A stretch of 64,000 nucleotides of DNA from Flavobacteriales bacterium (GCA_016721005.1 JADKJM010000019.1:62001-126000); one strand, 5' to 3'. Counted from the stretch's first letter, positions 54,062-62,909 are shown. The notes: a model not told the origin generated them from the letters alone. Numbers and translations: made by a program.

Positions 54062-55201
54062 ATGCCCATCGAAAGCGCAACCCCTGATCTGAAGAAAGTG
54101 GTGGCAGGAGCCGCCGACTTCCTCCCCCTCCTCGGCACCGACTACATCGAACTGTACGTCGGCAACGCCAAGCAGAGCGCGCACTTCTACAAGACGGCCT
54201 TCGGCTTCCAGAGCCTGGCCTACGCGGGTTTGGAGACCGGCGTGAAGGACCGCAGCAGCTTCGTGCTGGTGCAGGACAAGATCCGTCTGGTGCTCACCAC
54301 GCCGCTCACGAAGGAGAACCCGATCAACGACCACCTGCGCGAGCACGGCGATGGCGTGAAGGTGATCGCGCTGTGGGTGGACGATGCGCGCAAGGCGTAT
54401 GAGGAAGTGATCAAGCGCGGCGCTGTGAGCTACTTCGAGCCGATGACGGAGAAGGACGCCGACGGCGAAGTGGTGAAGAGCGGCATCAAGTTGTACGGTG
54501 ACACCGTACACATCTTCATTGAGCGCAAGAACTACCACGGGGCCTTCCTGCCCGGCTACAAGCCGTGGAAGAGCGCGTACAACCCGCCGACCACTGGCCT
54601 GAAATACGTGGACCACATGGTGGCGAACGTGGGCTGGAACCAGATGAACACATGGGTGAAGTTCTACGAGGAGGTGATGGGCTTCGCGAACGTGCTGAGC
54701 TTCGATGACAAGGACATCAGCACGGAGTACAGCGCGCTGATGAGCAAGGTGATGAGCAACGGCAACGGCCGCATCAAATTCCCGATCAACGAACCCGCCG
54801 AGGGCAAGAAGAAGAGCCAGGTGGAGGAGTACCTCGACTTCTACAACGGCGACGGCGTGCAGCACATCGCGGTGGCTACGGATGACATCGTGAAGACCGT
54901 GCGCGACCTGATGGCTCGCGGCGTGGACTTTTTGAAAGTGCCTTCGAGCTACTACGAAGGATTGCTCGACCGCGTGGGCCCGATCGATGAGGATCTCGCA
55001 CCCTTGGCAGAACTCGGCATCCTGGTGGATCGCGACGACGAGGGCTACCTGCTACAACTCTTCACCAAGCCGGTGGAGGACCGCCCGACGATGTTCTTCG
55101 AGATCATCCAGCGCAAGGGCGCGAAGAGCTTCGGCAAGGGGAACTTCAAGGCGCTGTTCGAGGCGATCGAACGGGAGCAGGAGGCAAGGGGGACGTTGTG
55201 A
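54062..55201 (+). CDS. hppD: 4-Hydroxyphenylpyruvate dioxygenase
   Basis: A 379-residue non-haem Fe(II) dioxygenase with two vicinal-oxygen-chelate domains. Candidate iron ligands are H in GLKYVDHMVANV, H in GVQHIAVATDDIV and E in TMFFEIIQRKG. The C-terminal GAKSFGKGNFKALFEAIEREQ is typical of HPPD. It converts 4-hydroxyphenylpyruvate to homogentisate, the substrate of the HmgA encoded just upstream. The 3' end overlaps by four bases a possible GTG start of the pRiA4b-like gene. Confidence 0.95.
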   Translation: MPIESATPDLKKVVAGAADFLPLLGTDYIELYVGNAKQSAHFYKTAFGFQSLAYAGLETGVKDRSSFVLVQDKIRLVLTTPLTKENPINDHLREHGDGVKVIALWVDDARKAYEEVIKRGAVSYFEPMTEKDADGEVVKSGIKLYGDTVHIFIERKNYHGAFLPGYKPWKSAYNPPTTGLKYVDHMVANVGWNQMNTWVKFYEEVMGFANVLSFDDKDISTEYSALMSKVMSNGNGRIKFPINEPAEGKKKSQVEEYLDFYNGDGVQHIAVATDDIVKTVRDLMARGVDFLKVPSSYYEGLLDRVGPIDEDLAPLAELGILVDRDDEGYLLQLFTKPVEDRPTMFFEIIQRKGAKSFGKGNFKALFEAIEREQEARGTL

Positions 55202-55212
55202 CTCCAGCAGGT

Positions 55213-55824
55213 ATGAAGGTCGTTCCCAAGAGCAAGCCGAAGGCAGCCACCACACCGTTCACCGCAGGCGATATTCTCGAACTGCGGATCTCCCTGAAGA
55301 ATTGCGATCCGAAGGTGGAGCGCACCATGGTGGTGCGCGCGGACATCACGTTCGCTGACCTGCATTACTTCATCCAAGCCGTGATGGGTTGGGAGAACGC
55401 CCACTTGCACGAATTCAAGATCGGCAAGAAGCGCGTGGGGATGGAGCCCGAAGATGACTTCTTCGCGGATGACGAGATGATCTTGGAGGATAACGTCCGG
55501 CTGTTCGAGTTGTTGCCGGAAAGCAAAGGGCAGTTCGTGTACTGGTACGACTTCGGCGATGACTGGATGCACGACATCAGGGCGAAGGTGCTTTCGGCGA
55601 CGAAGGTCCAAGGCTTGAAGTTGCCCTGCTGCACGGCAGGGTCGGGCGCATGCCCACCGGAGGATTGCGGAGGGGCTTGGGGCTATGCGGAAATGCTGGA
55701 AGGACTGCGGTCGGGCACTCCCCAGCGAAAGAAGGAGATCCGATCTTGGCTCGGCGGTTCGTTCGATCCAGAAGCGTTCGATCTGAAGGCGGCCGATCGG
55801 GCGCTGGGGCCGCTCCGGGGTTGA
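55213..55824 (+). CDS. pRiA4b ORF-3-like protein
   Basis: A 203-residue protein of the plasmid pRiA4b ORF-3-like family. Visible landmarks are LELRISLKNCDPKVERTMVV, TFADLHYFIQAVMGWENAHLHEF, YWYDFGDDWMHDI and a CCTAGSGACPPEDCGG cysteine cluster likely to bind a metal. Function is unknown; some relatives are plasmid- or transposon-borne. The ATG at 55213 was chosen, but a GTG at 55198 overlapping the hppD stop would give five more residues and translational coupling. Confidence 0.85.
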   Translation: MKVVPKSKPKAATTPFTAGDILELRISLKNCDPKVERTMVVRADITFADLHYFIQAVMGWENAHLHEFKIGKKRVGMEPEDDFFADDEMILEDNVRLFELLPESKGQFVYWYDFGDDWMHDIRAKVLSATKVQGLKLPCCTAGSGACPPEDCGGAWGYAEMLEGLRSGTPQRKKEIRSWLGGSFDPEAFDLKAADRALGPLRG

Positions 55825-55990
55825 GCGCTATTCCGAGGTTCCGAAACCGGTGCGTCCCAGTCCCTTCGGAATTCAATTTCAAGGCGCTGCTCGATACGAT
55901 AGCCCGCTGTACAGTGCGAGGGACCAGTTCGCCATCGCTGAAGCTCCGTCGGATAAATGAGGTGCGGAGGACGCTCTGACGGAGCAACTA

Positions 55991-57105
55991 GTGTCATAAC
56001 CCATTAGTTCATTAACTAAACGACGCGGATTTTTCCAGCATAGGTCCATTTGAAGGGTGCCGCCCGTTGCTCGTTGTAGGTTCTGATGTACTCCATGATC
56101 TGGTCGACGAGTTGTTTGGTGGACTTCCAGACGCCGTTCTTCAAGACGTCCTTGGCCAGCATGTTGAACCAGATCTCGATCTGATTGAGCCAAGATGAGT
56201 AGGTGGGCGTGAAGTGCATGGTGATCTTCCGTTTGGGTTTCAACCAGGCCTTCACCTCCTTGGATTTATGCACGGCCAGATTGTCCGTGATGATGTGCAG
56301 ATGGTTGTTGCGGAAGGTGCGGTCGAGCTTCTTGAGGAAGGTCAGGAAGGTGGTTGCGTTGTTGGCTTTGACCGGTGTTGCGGTTATCATTCCGGTATGC
56401 ACGGCAAGGGCGGCCATGAGGGCCACGGTACCATTGCGCTTGTAGGTTGCCGTCATGCGCTTGGGCGTGCCCGCCCGAAGTGGGAGTATCGGCTGTGTGC
56501 GGTCCAGTGCCTGTATCTGGGTTTTCTCGTCCACGCTCAACACGATGGCGTTCGCTGGCGGGTCCATATACAGACCGATGATGGTGAGCATCTTGGACTC
56601 GAATTCAGGGTCAGGACTTTTCCGCACCAGTACTCGGTCTTGTGCGGTTTCAGATCAGCGTGCTTGAGGATCGGATGAACGGCGCTCTGACTGATGCCCA
56701 CTTCTGATGCGATGCGCTCCTGAGACCAATTGGTATAGCCGCCCGTAGGCTTCTCGCACGCTTTCTGGACCACGCGTGCCTTCTGCTGAGCAGTGATCGT
56801 TTATAGCTTGCCCGGACGAGGGGCGTCCTTCAACCCGGCTACGCCCAGTTTTCTGAACCGGTTGCGCCACTTGTTCACCGTAGGGCGGGTCATCCCGGTG
56901 CGCTTGATGATCCCATCCAGACTGTGACCATCATGGCTCAACACGATCACCTGCGCACGCAGACCGTATCGACGCTCCAACTTGTGGGAGCGGACCATCG
57001 CCTCAAGTTCCATGCGTTGCTCTTCGCTTACAGGGATCGGTTTTGCAGTTCGTGCCATGCCGCGAATATAGCACTATTAGTTTATCTATTACATGGTTAT
57101 AACAC
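55991..57105 (-). mobile_element. IS630-family insertion sequence, copy A
   Basis: 1115 nt bounded by TA dinucleotides (55989-55990 and 57106-57107), the target duplication of IS630/Tc1-mariner elements. The ends are imperfect inverted repeats: GTGTCATAACC on the left and the complement of GTGTTATAACC on the right. It is almost identical to copy B at 58510-59623 except for a few substitutions and 1-nt indels. It sits in the interval between the pRiA4b-like gene and ppk2, with no obvious interrupted gene. Confidence 0.92.
56016..57058 (-). pseudogene. IS630-family transposase, copy A: nonsense codon plus frameshift
   Basis: The N-terminal HTH region (MARTAKPIPVSEEQ ... MTRPTVNKWRNRFRKLG) ends at a TAA at 56803-56801, where copy B reads CCAGGA instead of CTATAA. 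The middle part resumes in frame until about 56622-56624, where one C is missing relative to copy B. The catalytic part (SVDEKTQIQALDRTQ, HIITDNLAVHKS, TPTYSSWLNQIEIWF, giving the DDE triad) is intact to the end. The undamaged protein would be 347 residues. Confidence 0.9.
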
Positions 57106-57174
57106 TAGTCGTGAGCAAGGGACACCTGTCCCTGGTGCGTTCCTTCATTGGCTCGATACCATAGCTTGCGGAAG

Positions 57175-58065
57175 ATGACAGACCTGCTCACCGACCCACG
57201 CTTCGCCATCACCCGGCCCGGCGCGTTCCGCTTGAAGGACCACACCAGCGACCTGCCCACAGACCTCAACAAGAAGGAACTGAAAAAACAGCTGGAGGAG
57301 GACAAGGAGCGCATCAGCGATCTGCAAGAGCTGCTCTACGCCTCGGGGAAGCATGCCGTGCTGATGATCTTCCAAGCCATGGACGCTGCGGGCAAGGACA
57401 GTTGCATCCGGCATGTGATGAGCGGGGTGAACCCCCAGGGAGTGCGCGTATGGAGCTTCAAGGCACCAAGTACACTGGAGCGGTCGCACGATTTTCTGTG
57501 GCGCCACGCACTTTCGGCGCCCACGCGCGGGCAGATCGGCATCCACAACCGATCGCACTATGAGGAAGTGCTGGTGACACGCGTGCATCCGGAATTCATC
57601 CTGGGGCAGAACATCCCAGGCATCACGGCGGTGGAGCAACTGAATGAAGCCTTTTGGGAGTCCCGCTACCGCTCGATCCGCGCCTTCGAAGAGCACTTGG
57701 CCACCAACGGCACCGTGATCATGAAGTTCTTCCTGAACATGAGCAAGGCCCAGCAGAAGAAGCGCTTCCTGGACCGGATCGATGATCCGACGAAGAACTG
57801 GAAGTTCAGCACCAACGATGTGAAGGAACGGCAGCACTGGGACCGCTACATGGTCGCGTACGAACAGGCGATCGGGGCCACCGCAGCAGCGCATGCACCG
57901 TGGTACATCATACCGGCGGATGAACAGTGGGAGAGCCGTGCGCTCGTTGGCCGCCTCCTTCGTGCGCGGTTGGAAGCACTACGATTAGAGCATCCCCGCT
58001 CCGTGGGCGAAGTGATGGATGGGCTGCAGGCCGCCAAGGCCGGGCTGCTTGCCGAGAAGGATTGA
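57175..58065 (+). CDS. ppk2: Polyphosphate kinase 2 family protein
   Basis: A 296-residue PPK2-type polyphosphate:nucleotide phosphotransferase. It has the Walker A-like region QAMDAAGKDSCIRHVMSGVNPQGV, the Walker B/lid landmarks NRSHYEEVLVTRVHPE and SKAQQKKRFLDRIDDPTKNWKFS, and a conserved WDRYMVAYEQAI with a C-terminal APWYIIPADEQWESR. It uses polyphosphate to phosphorylate nucleoside mono- or diphosphates. The ATG at 57175 was preferred; an in-frame ATG nine codons upstream is weaker. A TAGCTTGC sequence directly upstream could be a promoter element. IS630 copies lie on both sides. Confidence 0.92.
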   Translation: MTDLLTDPRFAITRPGAFRLKDHTSDLPTDLNKKELKKQLEEDKERISDLQELLYASGKHAVLMIFQAMDAAGKDSCIRHVMSGVNPQGVRVWSFKAPSTLERSHDFLWRHALSAPTRGQIGIHNRSHYEEVLVTRVHPEFILGQNIPGITAVEQLNEAFWESRYRSIRAFEEHLATNGTVIMKFFLNMSKAQQKKRFLDRIDDPTKNWKFSTNDVKERQHWDRYMVAYEQAIGATAAAHAPWYIIPADEQWESRALVGRLLRARLEALRLEHPRSVGEVMDGLQAAKAGLLAEKD

Positions 58066-58509
58066 GCGCTCAGTCGAACAGGATCCTTTGCGTGCTGCTC
58101 CGCGCTCCGTCGCTGATGCGAACCAGCAACAGTCCGGTCGATCGACGGGCTAGCGGAAAGCTCACCCGATCGCCCTTGAAGGTCGCTTCCTGCACAAGCC
58201 TGCCATCAGCATCGGTGATACACACCTGCTTCGTAGCGGACCAACCTCCTGTCGTAGTGATGAAGACCTGCCCGTCCGCACACTGAACGCCTGCCTCCGG
58301 GGTAACGCGTTCCACACCCCCCAGCGATAAACAACCATTCACAAGGTCCGTGAACGCGGAGATCGGAACGCTTTCATTCTCGCCTTGGGTAAACAACGGC
58401 CCGGAAACGACCCCGTTGCTGTATCCCAACCAATAAACACCACAAACCGGAAGCTGGTAGTGCTCCGGCAGTTCAAAGTTGGTTCCTCCACAGGCCTGGT
58501 TGCCCGCTA

Positions 58510-59623
58510 GTGTCATAACCCATTAGTTCATTAACTAAACGACGCGGATTTTTCCAGCATAGGTCCATTTGAAGGGTGCCGCCCGTTGCTCGTTGTAGGT
58601 TCTGATGTACTCCATGATCTGGTCGACGAGTTGTTTGGTGGACTTCCAGACGCCGTTCTTCAAGACGTCCTTGGCCAGCATGTTGAACCAGATCTCGATC
58701 TGATTGAGCCAAGATGAGTAGGTGGGCGTGAAGTGCATGGTGATCTTCCGTTTGGGTTTCAACCAGGCCTTCACCTCCTTGGATTTATGCACGGCCAGAT
58801 TGTCCGTGATGATGTGCAGATGGTTGTTGCGGAAGGTGCGGTCGAGCTTCTTGAGGAAGGTCAGGAAGGTGGTTGCGTTGTTGGCTTTGACCGGTGTTGC
58901 GGTTATCATTCCGGTATGCACGGCAAGGGCGGCCATGAGGCCACGGTACCATTGCGCTTGTAGGTTGCCGTCATGCGCTTGGGCGTGCCGCCCGAAGTGG
59001 GAGTATCGGCTGTGTGCGGTCCAGTGCCTGTATCTGAGTTTTCTCGTCCACGCTCAACACGATGGCGTTCGCTGGCGGGTCCATATACAGACCGATGATG
59101 GTGAGCATCTTGGACTCGAATTCAGGGTCAGGACTTTTCCCGCACCAGTACTCGGTCTTGTGCGGTTTCAGATCAGCGTGCTTGAGGATCAGATGAACGG
59201 CGCTCTGACTGATGCCCACTTCTGATGCGATGCGCTCCTGAGACCAATTGGTATAGCCGCCCGTAGGCTTCTCGCACGCTTTCTGGACCACGCGTGCCTT
59301 CTGCTGAGCAGTGATCGTTCCTGGCTTGCCCGGACGAGGGGCGTCCTTCAACCCGGCTACGCCCAGTTTTCTGAACCGGTTGCGCCACTTGTTCACCGTA
59401 GGGCGGGTCATCCCGGTGCGCTTGATGATCCCATCCAGACTGTGACCATCATGGCTCAACACGATCACCTGCGCACGCAGACCGTATCGACGCTCCAACT
59501 TGTGGGAGCGGACCATCGCCTCAAGTTCCATGCGTTGCTCTTCGCTTACAGGGATCGGTTTTGCAGTTCGTGCCATGCCGCGAATATAGCACTATTAGTT
59601 TATCTATTACATGGTTATAACAC
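58510..59623 (-). mobile_element. IS630-family insertion sequence, copy B
   Basis: 1114 nt with the same ends as copy A, flanked by TA at 58508-58509 and 59624-59625. It lies inside a secreted-protein gene, whose reading frame is restored exactly when the element and one TA are removed. Compared with copy A it lacks single G/C bases near 58940 and 58990 and has one more C near 59140. Confidence 0.93.
58535..59576 (-). pseudogene. IS630-family transposase, copy B: two 1-nt deletions
   Basis: The N-terminal 200 residues are intact from MARTAKPIP through the position where copy A has its nonsense codon, and through SVDEKTQIQAL. The frame then breaks near 58987-58993 (GTGCCGCCC against GTGCCCGCCC in copy A) and again near 58938-58942 (GAGGCC against GAGGGCC). 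The DDE end (HIITDNLAVHKS, WLNQIEIWF) continues in a third frame. The lesions differ from those of copy A, so a consensus of the two copies gives a full 347-residue transposase. Confidence 0.9.
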
Positions 59624-60067
59624 TAGGTCGCACGGCTTTATCCCCCACAGCACGGTGTCGCCATCGGCGGGACCGGTGTTATAGCTCCGGCACAGGAATC
59701 CGCAATCTCCCCACACACGAATGACCTCACCGCCCTTGAAGCCACCGCTGAAGTCCTGTACGATGAGCAGGTCCACGCCATAGTCCACCGTGTTCAGTTT
59801 TACACCAAGTACAATGTTGTCCGGGATCCACCACGACGGATCCCAGCCGGGTCCGTACGGTGGGTTAAGCGTTTCGCAGAACGTGGACGGACCGAAACAG
59901 GAACAGGCCTTGGCTACATAGGTCGAACACACAAGCGCGAGGGCGAAGAGCGTGGTGGCGCGCATGATCCGTTGTTTCCTCAAAGATGCGCTCCTGAGAG
60001 ACTTCGTTGCCTGGTCGGTGACGGCCCGTTGATGCGAATACCATAGGAGCAGCCCGGTCCGGCGGCC

Positions 60068-60075
60068 TATTTTCG
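60068..60075 (+). promoter_or_regulatory. Candidate -7 element for aspS
   Basis: TATTTTCG, 18 nt before the aspS ATG. Confidence 0.4.
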
Positions 60076-60093
60076 CGCTCCGTTCAAGAACGC

Positions 60094-61845
60094 ATGTACC
60101 GCACCCACACCTGTGGCGAACTCCGCCTATCCGACGCTGGCAAGACCGTGACCCTGTCCGGGTGGGTGCAGCGCACGCGCGACCTGGGCGGCATGACCTT
60201 CGTTGATCTCCGTGATCGCTATGGCATCACGCAACTCACCTTCAATACCGAAAGTGATGCGGTGCTGCGCGAAACCGCTCGTTCGCTCGGCCGCGAGTTC
60301 GTTGTACAGGTGGCGGGTACCGTGATGGAGCGTCAGAGCAAGAACGCGAACATGCCCACCGGCGAGGTGGAGATCTTCTGCTCAGCCATCACCGTGCTGA
60401 ACAGTGCCAAGACGCCGCCCTTCACGATCGAAGAAGAGACCGACGGAGGCGATGAGTTGCGGATGAAGTACCGCTATCTGGATCTGCGTCGCGCGATCGT
60501 GCGGAAGAATTTCGAGTTGCGGCACCGCATGGCGATCGAGGTACGCAACTACCTGAGCGCACAGAATTTCCTGGAGGTGGAAACACCGGTGCTGATCAAG
60601 AGCACGCCGGAAGGGGCGCGCGATTTCGTGGTGCCCAGCCGCATGAACCAAGGGGAGTTCTACGCGTTGCCGCAAAGTCCACAGACCTTCAAGCAGTTGC
60701 TAATGGTGGCTGGCTTCGATCGCTACTTCCAACTGGTGAAGTGCTTCCGCGATGAGGACCTGCGCGCCGATCGCCAGCCCGAGTTCACCCAGATCGATTG
60801 CGAGATGGCCTTCGTAGAACGCGAGGACATCCTCCACGCGTTCGAAGGCTTGGCGAAGCATCTCTTCAAGAGCATCCTTGGGAAGGACTTCAGCGAGCCG
60901 TTCTTGCGCATGAGCTACGATGAAGCCATGCGCGACTACGGCTGCGACAAGCCGGACCTGCGGTTCGGGATGCGGTTCGAGAGCCTCACCGCCCCCGTTG
61001 ATCTGGTCAGGGGCAAGGGCTTCAAGGTCTTCGATGATGCCGAGTTGGTCGTAGGCATCAATGCCGAAGGCTGCGCGAATTGGAGCCGGAAGCAGACTGA
61101 TGCGCTCATCGACTTTGTGAAACGCCCGCAGATCGGCGCCACAGGCATCGTCTTCGTCAAGTGGACCGCCGAAGGGGTGAAGAGCACGGTGGACAAGTTC
61201 TATGCACCCGAACAGCTCCAACAATGGGCAGCGTACTTCGGCATGAAGCAGGGCGACCTGTTGTGCATCATGGCCGGTGGCACGGACAAGGTGCGCAAGC
61301 AATTGAACGAACTGCGCCTGCACCTCGGTGATCTGTTGGGCTTGCGTGATCCGAAAGTGTTCAAGCCCCTTTGGGTGGTGGACTTCCCGCTGCTGGAGCA
61401 GGACGTTGAAAGCGGTCGCTGGCATGCGATGCACCATCCCTTCACCTCTCCTATCCCCGAGCACACACACTTGCTGGAAAGCGATCCCGGTACAGTGAAG
61501 GCGAACGCTTATGATCTGGTGATCAATGGCACCGAGATCGGTGGTGGCAGCATCCGCATCCACGACCGGAGCATGCAGGAAGCGATGTTCCGCGTGCTCG
61601 GTTTCACCGACGAAGAAGCCCGATACAAATTCGGCTTCCTGCTGGACGCCTTCGAGTATGGCGCACCTCCGCACGGTGGCGCGGCCTTCGGATTCGACCG
61701 CTGGGTGGCCTTGTTCGGTGGCCGCAGTGACATCCGGGAGTTCATCGCCTTCCCGAAGAACAATGCCGGGCGCGATGTGATGATCGATGCACCGAGCCGG
61801 ATCGACGAGATCCAACTGAAGGAACTCGGCATCACGGTGAAGTAA
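60094..61845 (+). CDS. aspS: Aspartyl-tRNA synthetase
   Basis: A 583-residue bacterial-type class II synthetase. It has the OB-fold anticodon-binding domain (LSGWVQRTRDLGGMTFVDLRDRYG), motif 1 with NFLEVETPVL, and motif 2 with FRDEDLRADRQPEFTQIDCEM. The bacterial GAD insertion lies around residues 300-410, and motif 3 is YGAPPHGGAAFGFDRWV. It charges tRNA-Asp (possibly also tRNA-Asn, depending on the presence of other enzymes not visible here). It is monocistronic and followed by about 870 nt without a protein gene. Confidence 0.97.
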   Translation: MYRTHTCGELRLSDAGKTVTLSGWVQRTRDLGGMTFVDLRDRYGITQLTFNTESDAVLRETARSLGREFVVQVAGTVMERQSKNANMPTGEVEIFCSAITVLNSAKTPPFTIEEETDGGDELRMKYRYLDLRRAIVRKNFELRHRMAIEVRNYLSAQNFLEVETPVLIKSTPEGARDFVVPSRMNQGEFYALPQSPQTFKQLLMVAGFDRYFQLVKCFRDEDLRADRQPEFTQIDCEMAFVEREDILHAFEGLAKHLFKSILGKDFSEPFLRMSYDEAMRDYGCDKPDLRFGMRFESLTAPVDLVRGKGFKVFDDAELVVGINAEGCANWSRKQTDALIDFVKRPQIGATGIVFVKWTAEGVKSTVDKFYAPEQLQQWAAYFGMKQGDLLCIMAGGTDKVRKQLNELRLHLGDLLGLRDPKVFKPLWVVDFPLLEQDVESGRWHAMHHPFTSPIPEHTHLLESDPGTVKANAYDLVINGTEIGGGSIRIHDRSMQEAMFRVLGFTDEEARYKFGFLLDAFEYGAPPHGGAAFGFDRWVALFGGRSDIREFIAFPKNNAGRDVMIDAPSRIDEIQLKELGITVK

Positions 61846-61974
61846 TGCGATCAGTGTCATCTTCCTCTTCGCCCTCTTGCTGACATTCCTAGCGGCGCCA
61901 TCGGGGCTTCTCTTCCGTGGATCCGGCTTCCCGTCTCATCGCTCACGCCTCGCACGGGACAGGCTTCTCGCCCC
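61846..61974. other. Intergenic lead-in to the repeat array
   Basis: No gene. The right part (GGGACAGGCTTCTCGCCCC) is already a degenerate piece of the repeat unit that follows. Confidence 0.6.
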
Positions 61975-62718
61975 ATTCACCTCTCTAGAATGAACAAAGC
62001 CCCTTCCGGGGCTTCATTCATCTTGTTGACCGACCAGGGCTCCCCTCGCAAAGCCTCGGGACAGGCTTCTCGCCCTGTTCAACTCTCTAGAATGAACAAA
62101 GCCCCTTCCGGGGCTTCATTCATCTTGTTGACCGACCAGGGCTCCCCTCGCAAAGCCTCGGGACAGGCTTCTCGCCCCATTCACCTCCCTAGAATGAACA
62201 AAACCCCTTCCGGGGCTTCATTCATCTTGTTGACCGACCAGGGCTCCCCTCGCAAAGCCTCGGACAGGCTTCTCGCCCCATTCACCTCTCTAGAATGAAC
62301 AGCCCCTTCCGGGCTTCATTCATCTTGTTGACTAGGCTCCCCTGCAAAGCCTCGGCAGGCTTCTCGCCTGTTCAACTCTCTAGAATGAACAAGCCCCTTC
62401 CGGGGCTTCATTCATCTTGTTGACCGACAGGCTCCCCTCGCAAAGCCTCGGCAGGCTTCTCGCCCCATTCACCTCCCTAGAATGAACAAACCCCTTCCGG
62501 GGCTTCATTCATCTTGTTGACCATGGGGCTCCCCTCGCAAAGCCTCGGGACAGGCTTCTCGCCCTGTTCACCTCTCTAGAATGAACAAAGCCCCTTCCGG
62601 GGCTTCATTCATCTTGTTGACCGACCAGGGCTCCCCTCGCAAAGCCTCGGGACAGGCTTCTCGCCCTGTTCAACTCTCTAGAATGAACAAAGCCCCTTCC
62701 GGGGCTTCATTCATCTTG
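61975..62718 (-). repeat. Tandem array of about eight tRNA-Gln-tail/terminator units
   Basis: Units of about 101 nt (some shortened to about 90 nt by small deletions) repeat eight times, with the AGAATGAACA motif beginning near 61988, 62089, 62191, 62292, 62392, 62480, 62578 and 62680. Read on the minus strand, a unit contains the last 15-20 nt of tRNA-Gln (GCCCTGGTCGGTCAA), a spacer CAAGATGAATGA, the terminator hairpin GCCCCGGAAGGGGC with a T-rich tail, and a 50-nt spacer with GCCTGTCCCGAGGC. Only the unit nearest the right end is joined to a complete tRNA. A long plus-strand open frame through the array (repeats of APSGASFILLTDQG) is an artefact of the periodicity. Confidence 0.88.
62683..62708 (-). 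terminator. Terminator of tRNA-Gln
   Basis: On the minus strand AGCCCC-GGAA-GGGGCT followed by TTGTTC, 11 nt past the tRNA 3' end. The same hairpin recurs in every unit of the neighbouring array. Confidence 0.75.
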
Positions 62719-62791
62719 TTGACCGACCAGGGCTCGAACCTGGACTCTTCTGAACCAAAATCAGACGTGTTGCCAGTTACACCATCGGTCA
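62719..62791 (-). tRNA. tRNA-Gln (anticodon TTG)
   Basis: A complete 73-nt cloverleaf on the minus strand. The acceptor stem is TGACCGA/TCGGTCA with A as discriminator. The D arm is GTGT/ACAC, the anticodon arm is TCTGA-TTTTGGT-TCAGA with anticodon TTG, the variable loop is AGAGT, and the T arm is CCAGG-TTCGAGC-CCTGG. CCA is not encoded. Its 3' end is repeated in the adjacent array. Confidence 0.95.
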
Positions 62792-62818
62792 ATACCGCCC
62801 CGCTCTCGCAAAGCGCGG

Positions 62819-62826
62819 CAAATGTA
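62819..62826 (-). promoter_or_regulatory. Candidate -7 element for tRNA-Gln
   Basis: On the minus strand TACATTTG, an exact TAnnTTTG match, lies 27 nt before the tRNA 5' end. Confidence 0.5.
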
Positions 62827-62881
62827 GCGATCTCCTTCAACCCTCACCAAGCCCGCATCCATGGCCGCCGGGTTCTTTCGG

Positions 62882-62889
62882 TATTTTCG
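62882..62889 (+). promoter_or_regulatory. Candidate -7 element for the DUF2723 gene
   Basis: TATTTTCG, 20 nt before the ATG at 62910. Confidence 0.4.
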
Positions 62890-62909
62890 CCGCTTCCTCA
62901 TTGGATCCC

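Larger units (their letters stand above)
58070..59965 (-). pseudogene. Secreted T9SS-type protein split by IS630 copy B
   Basis: The N-terminal fragment (59965-59626) encodes a signal peptide (MRATTLFALALVCSTYVAKA) followed by CSCFGPSTFCE and a beta-rich domain. The C-terminal fragment (58509-58070) encodes ACGGTNFELPEHYQLPVCGVY and a type A sorting domain (VCITDADGRLVQEATF ... LLLVRISDG). Removing the IS and one TA joins GIKPCDL to AGNQACGG in frame and gives a 259-residue protein. The insertion is therefore recent and the rest of the gene is undamaged. Function of the intact protein is unknown; the N-terminus resembles small Cys-rich secreted TIMP/NTR-like domains only loosely. Confidence 0.9.

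Noticed and set aside
61990..62298. Plus-strand frame with NKAPSGASFILLTDQG repeats
   Set aside because: It reads across the tRNA-tail/terminator array antisense to the tRNA. Its repeats follow the DNA period, and it is broken by the small deletions in the array.
61975..62735. Possible CRISPR array because of regular repeats
   Set aside because: The repeated part covers nearly the whole 101-nt unit, so there are no unique spacers. The units contain a tRNA end and a terminator, and no cas genes are near.
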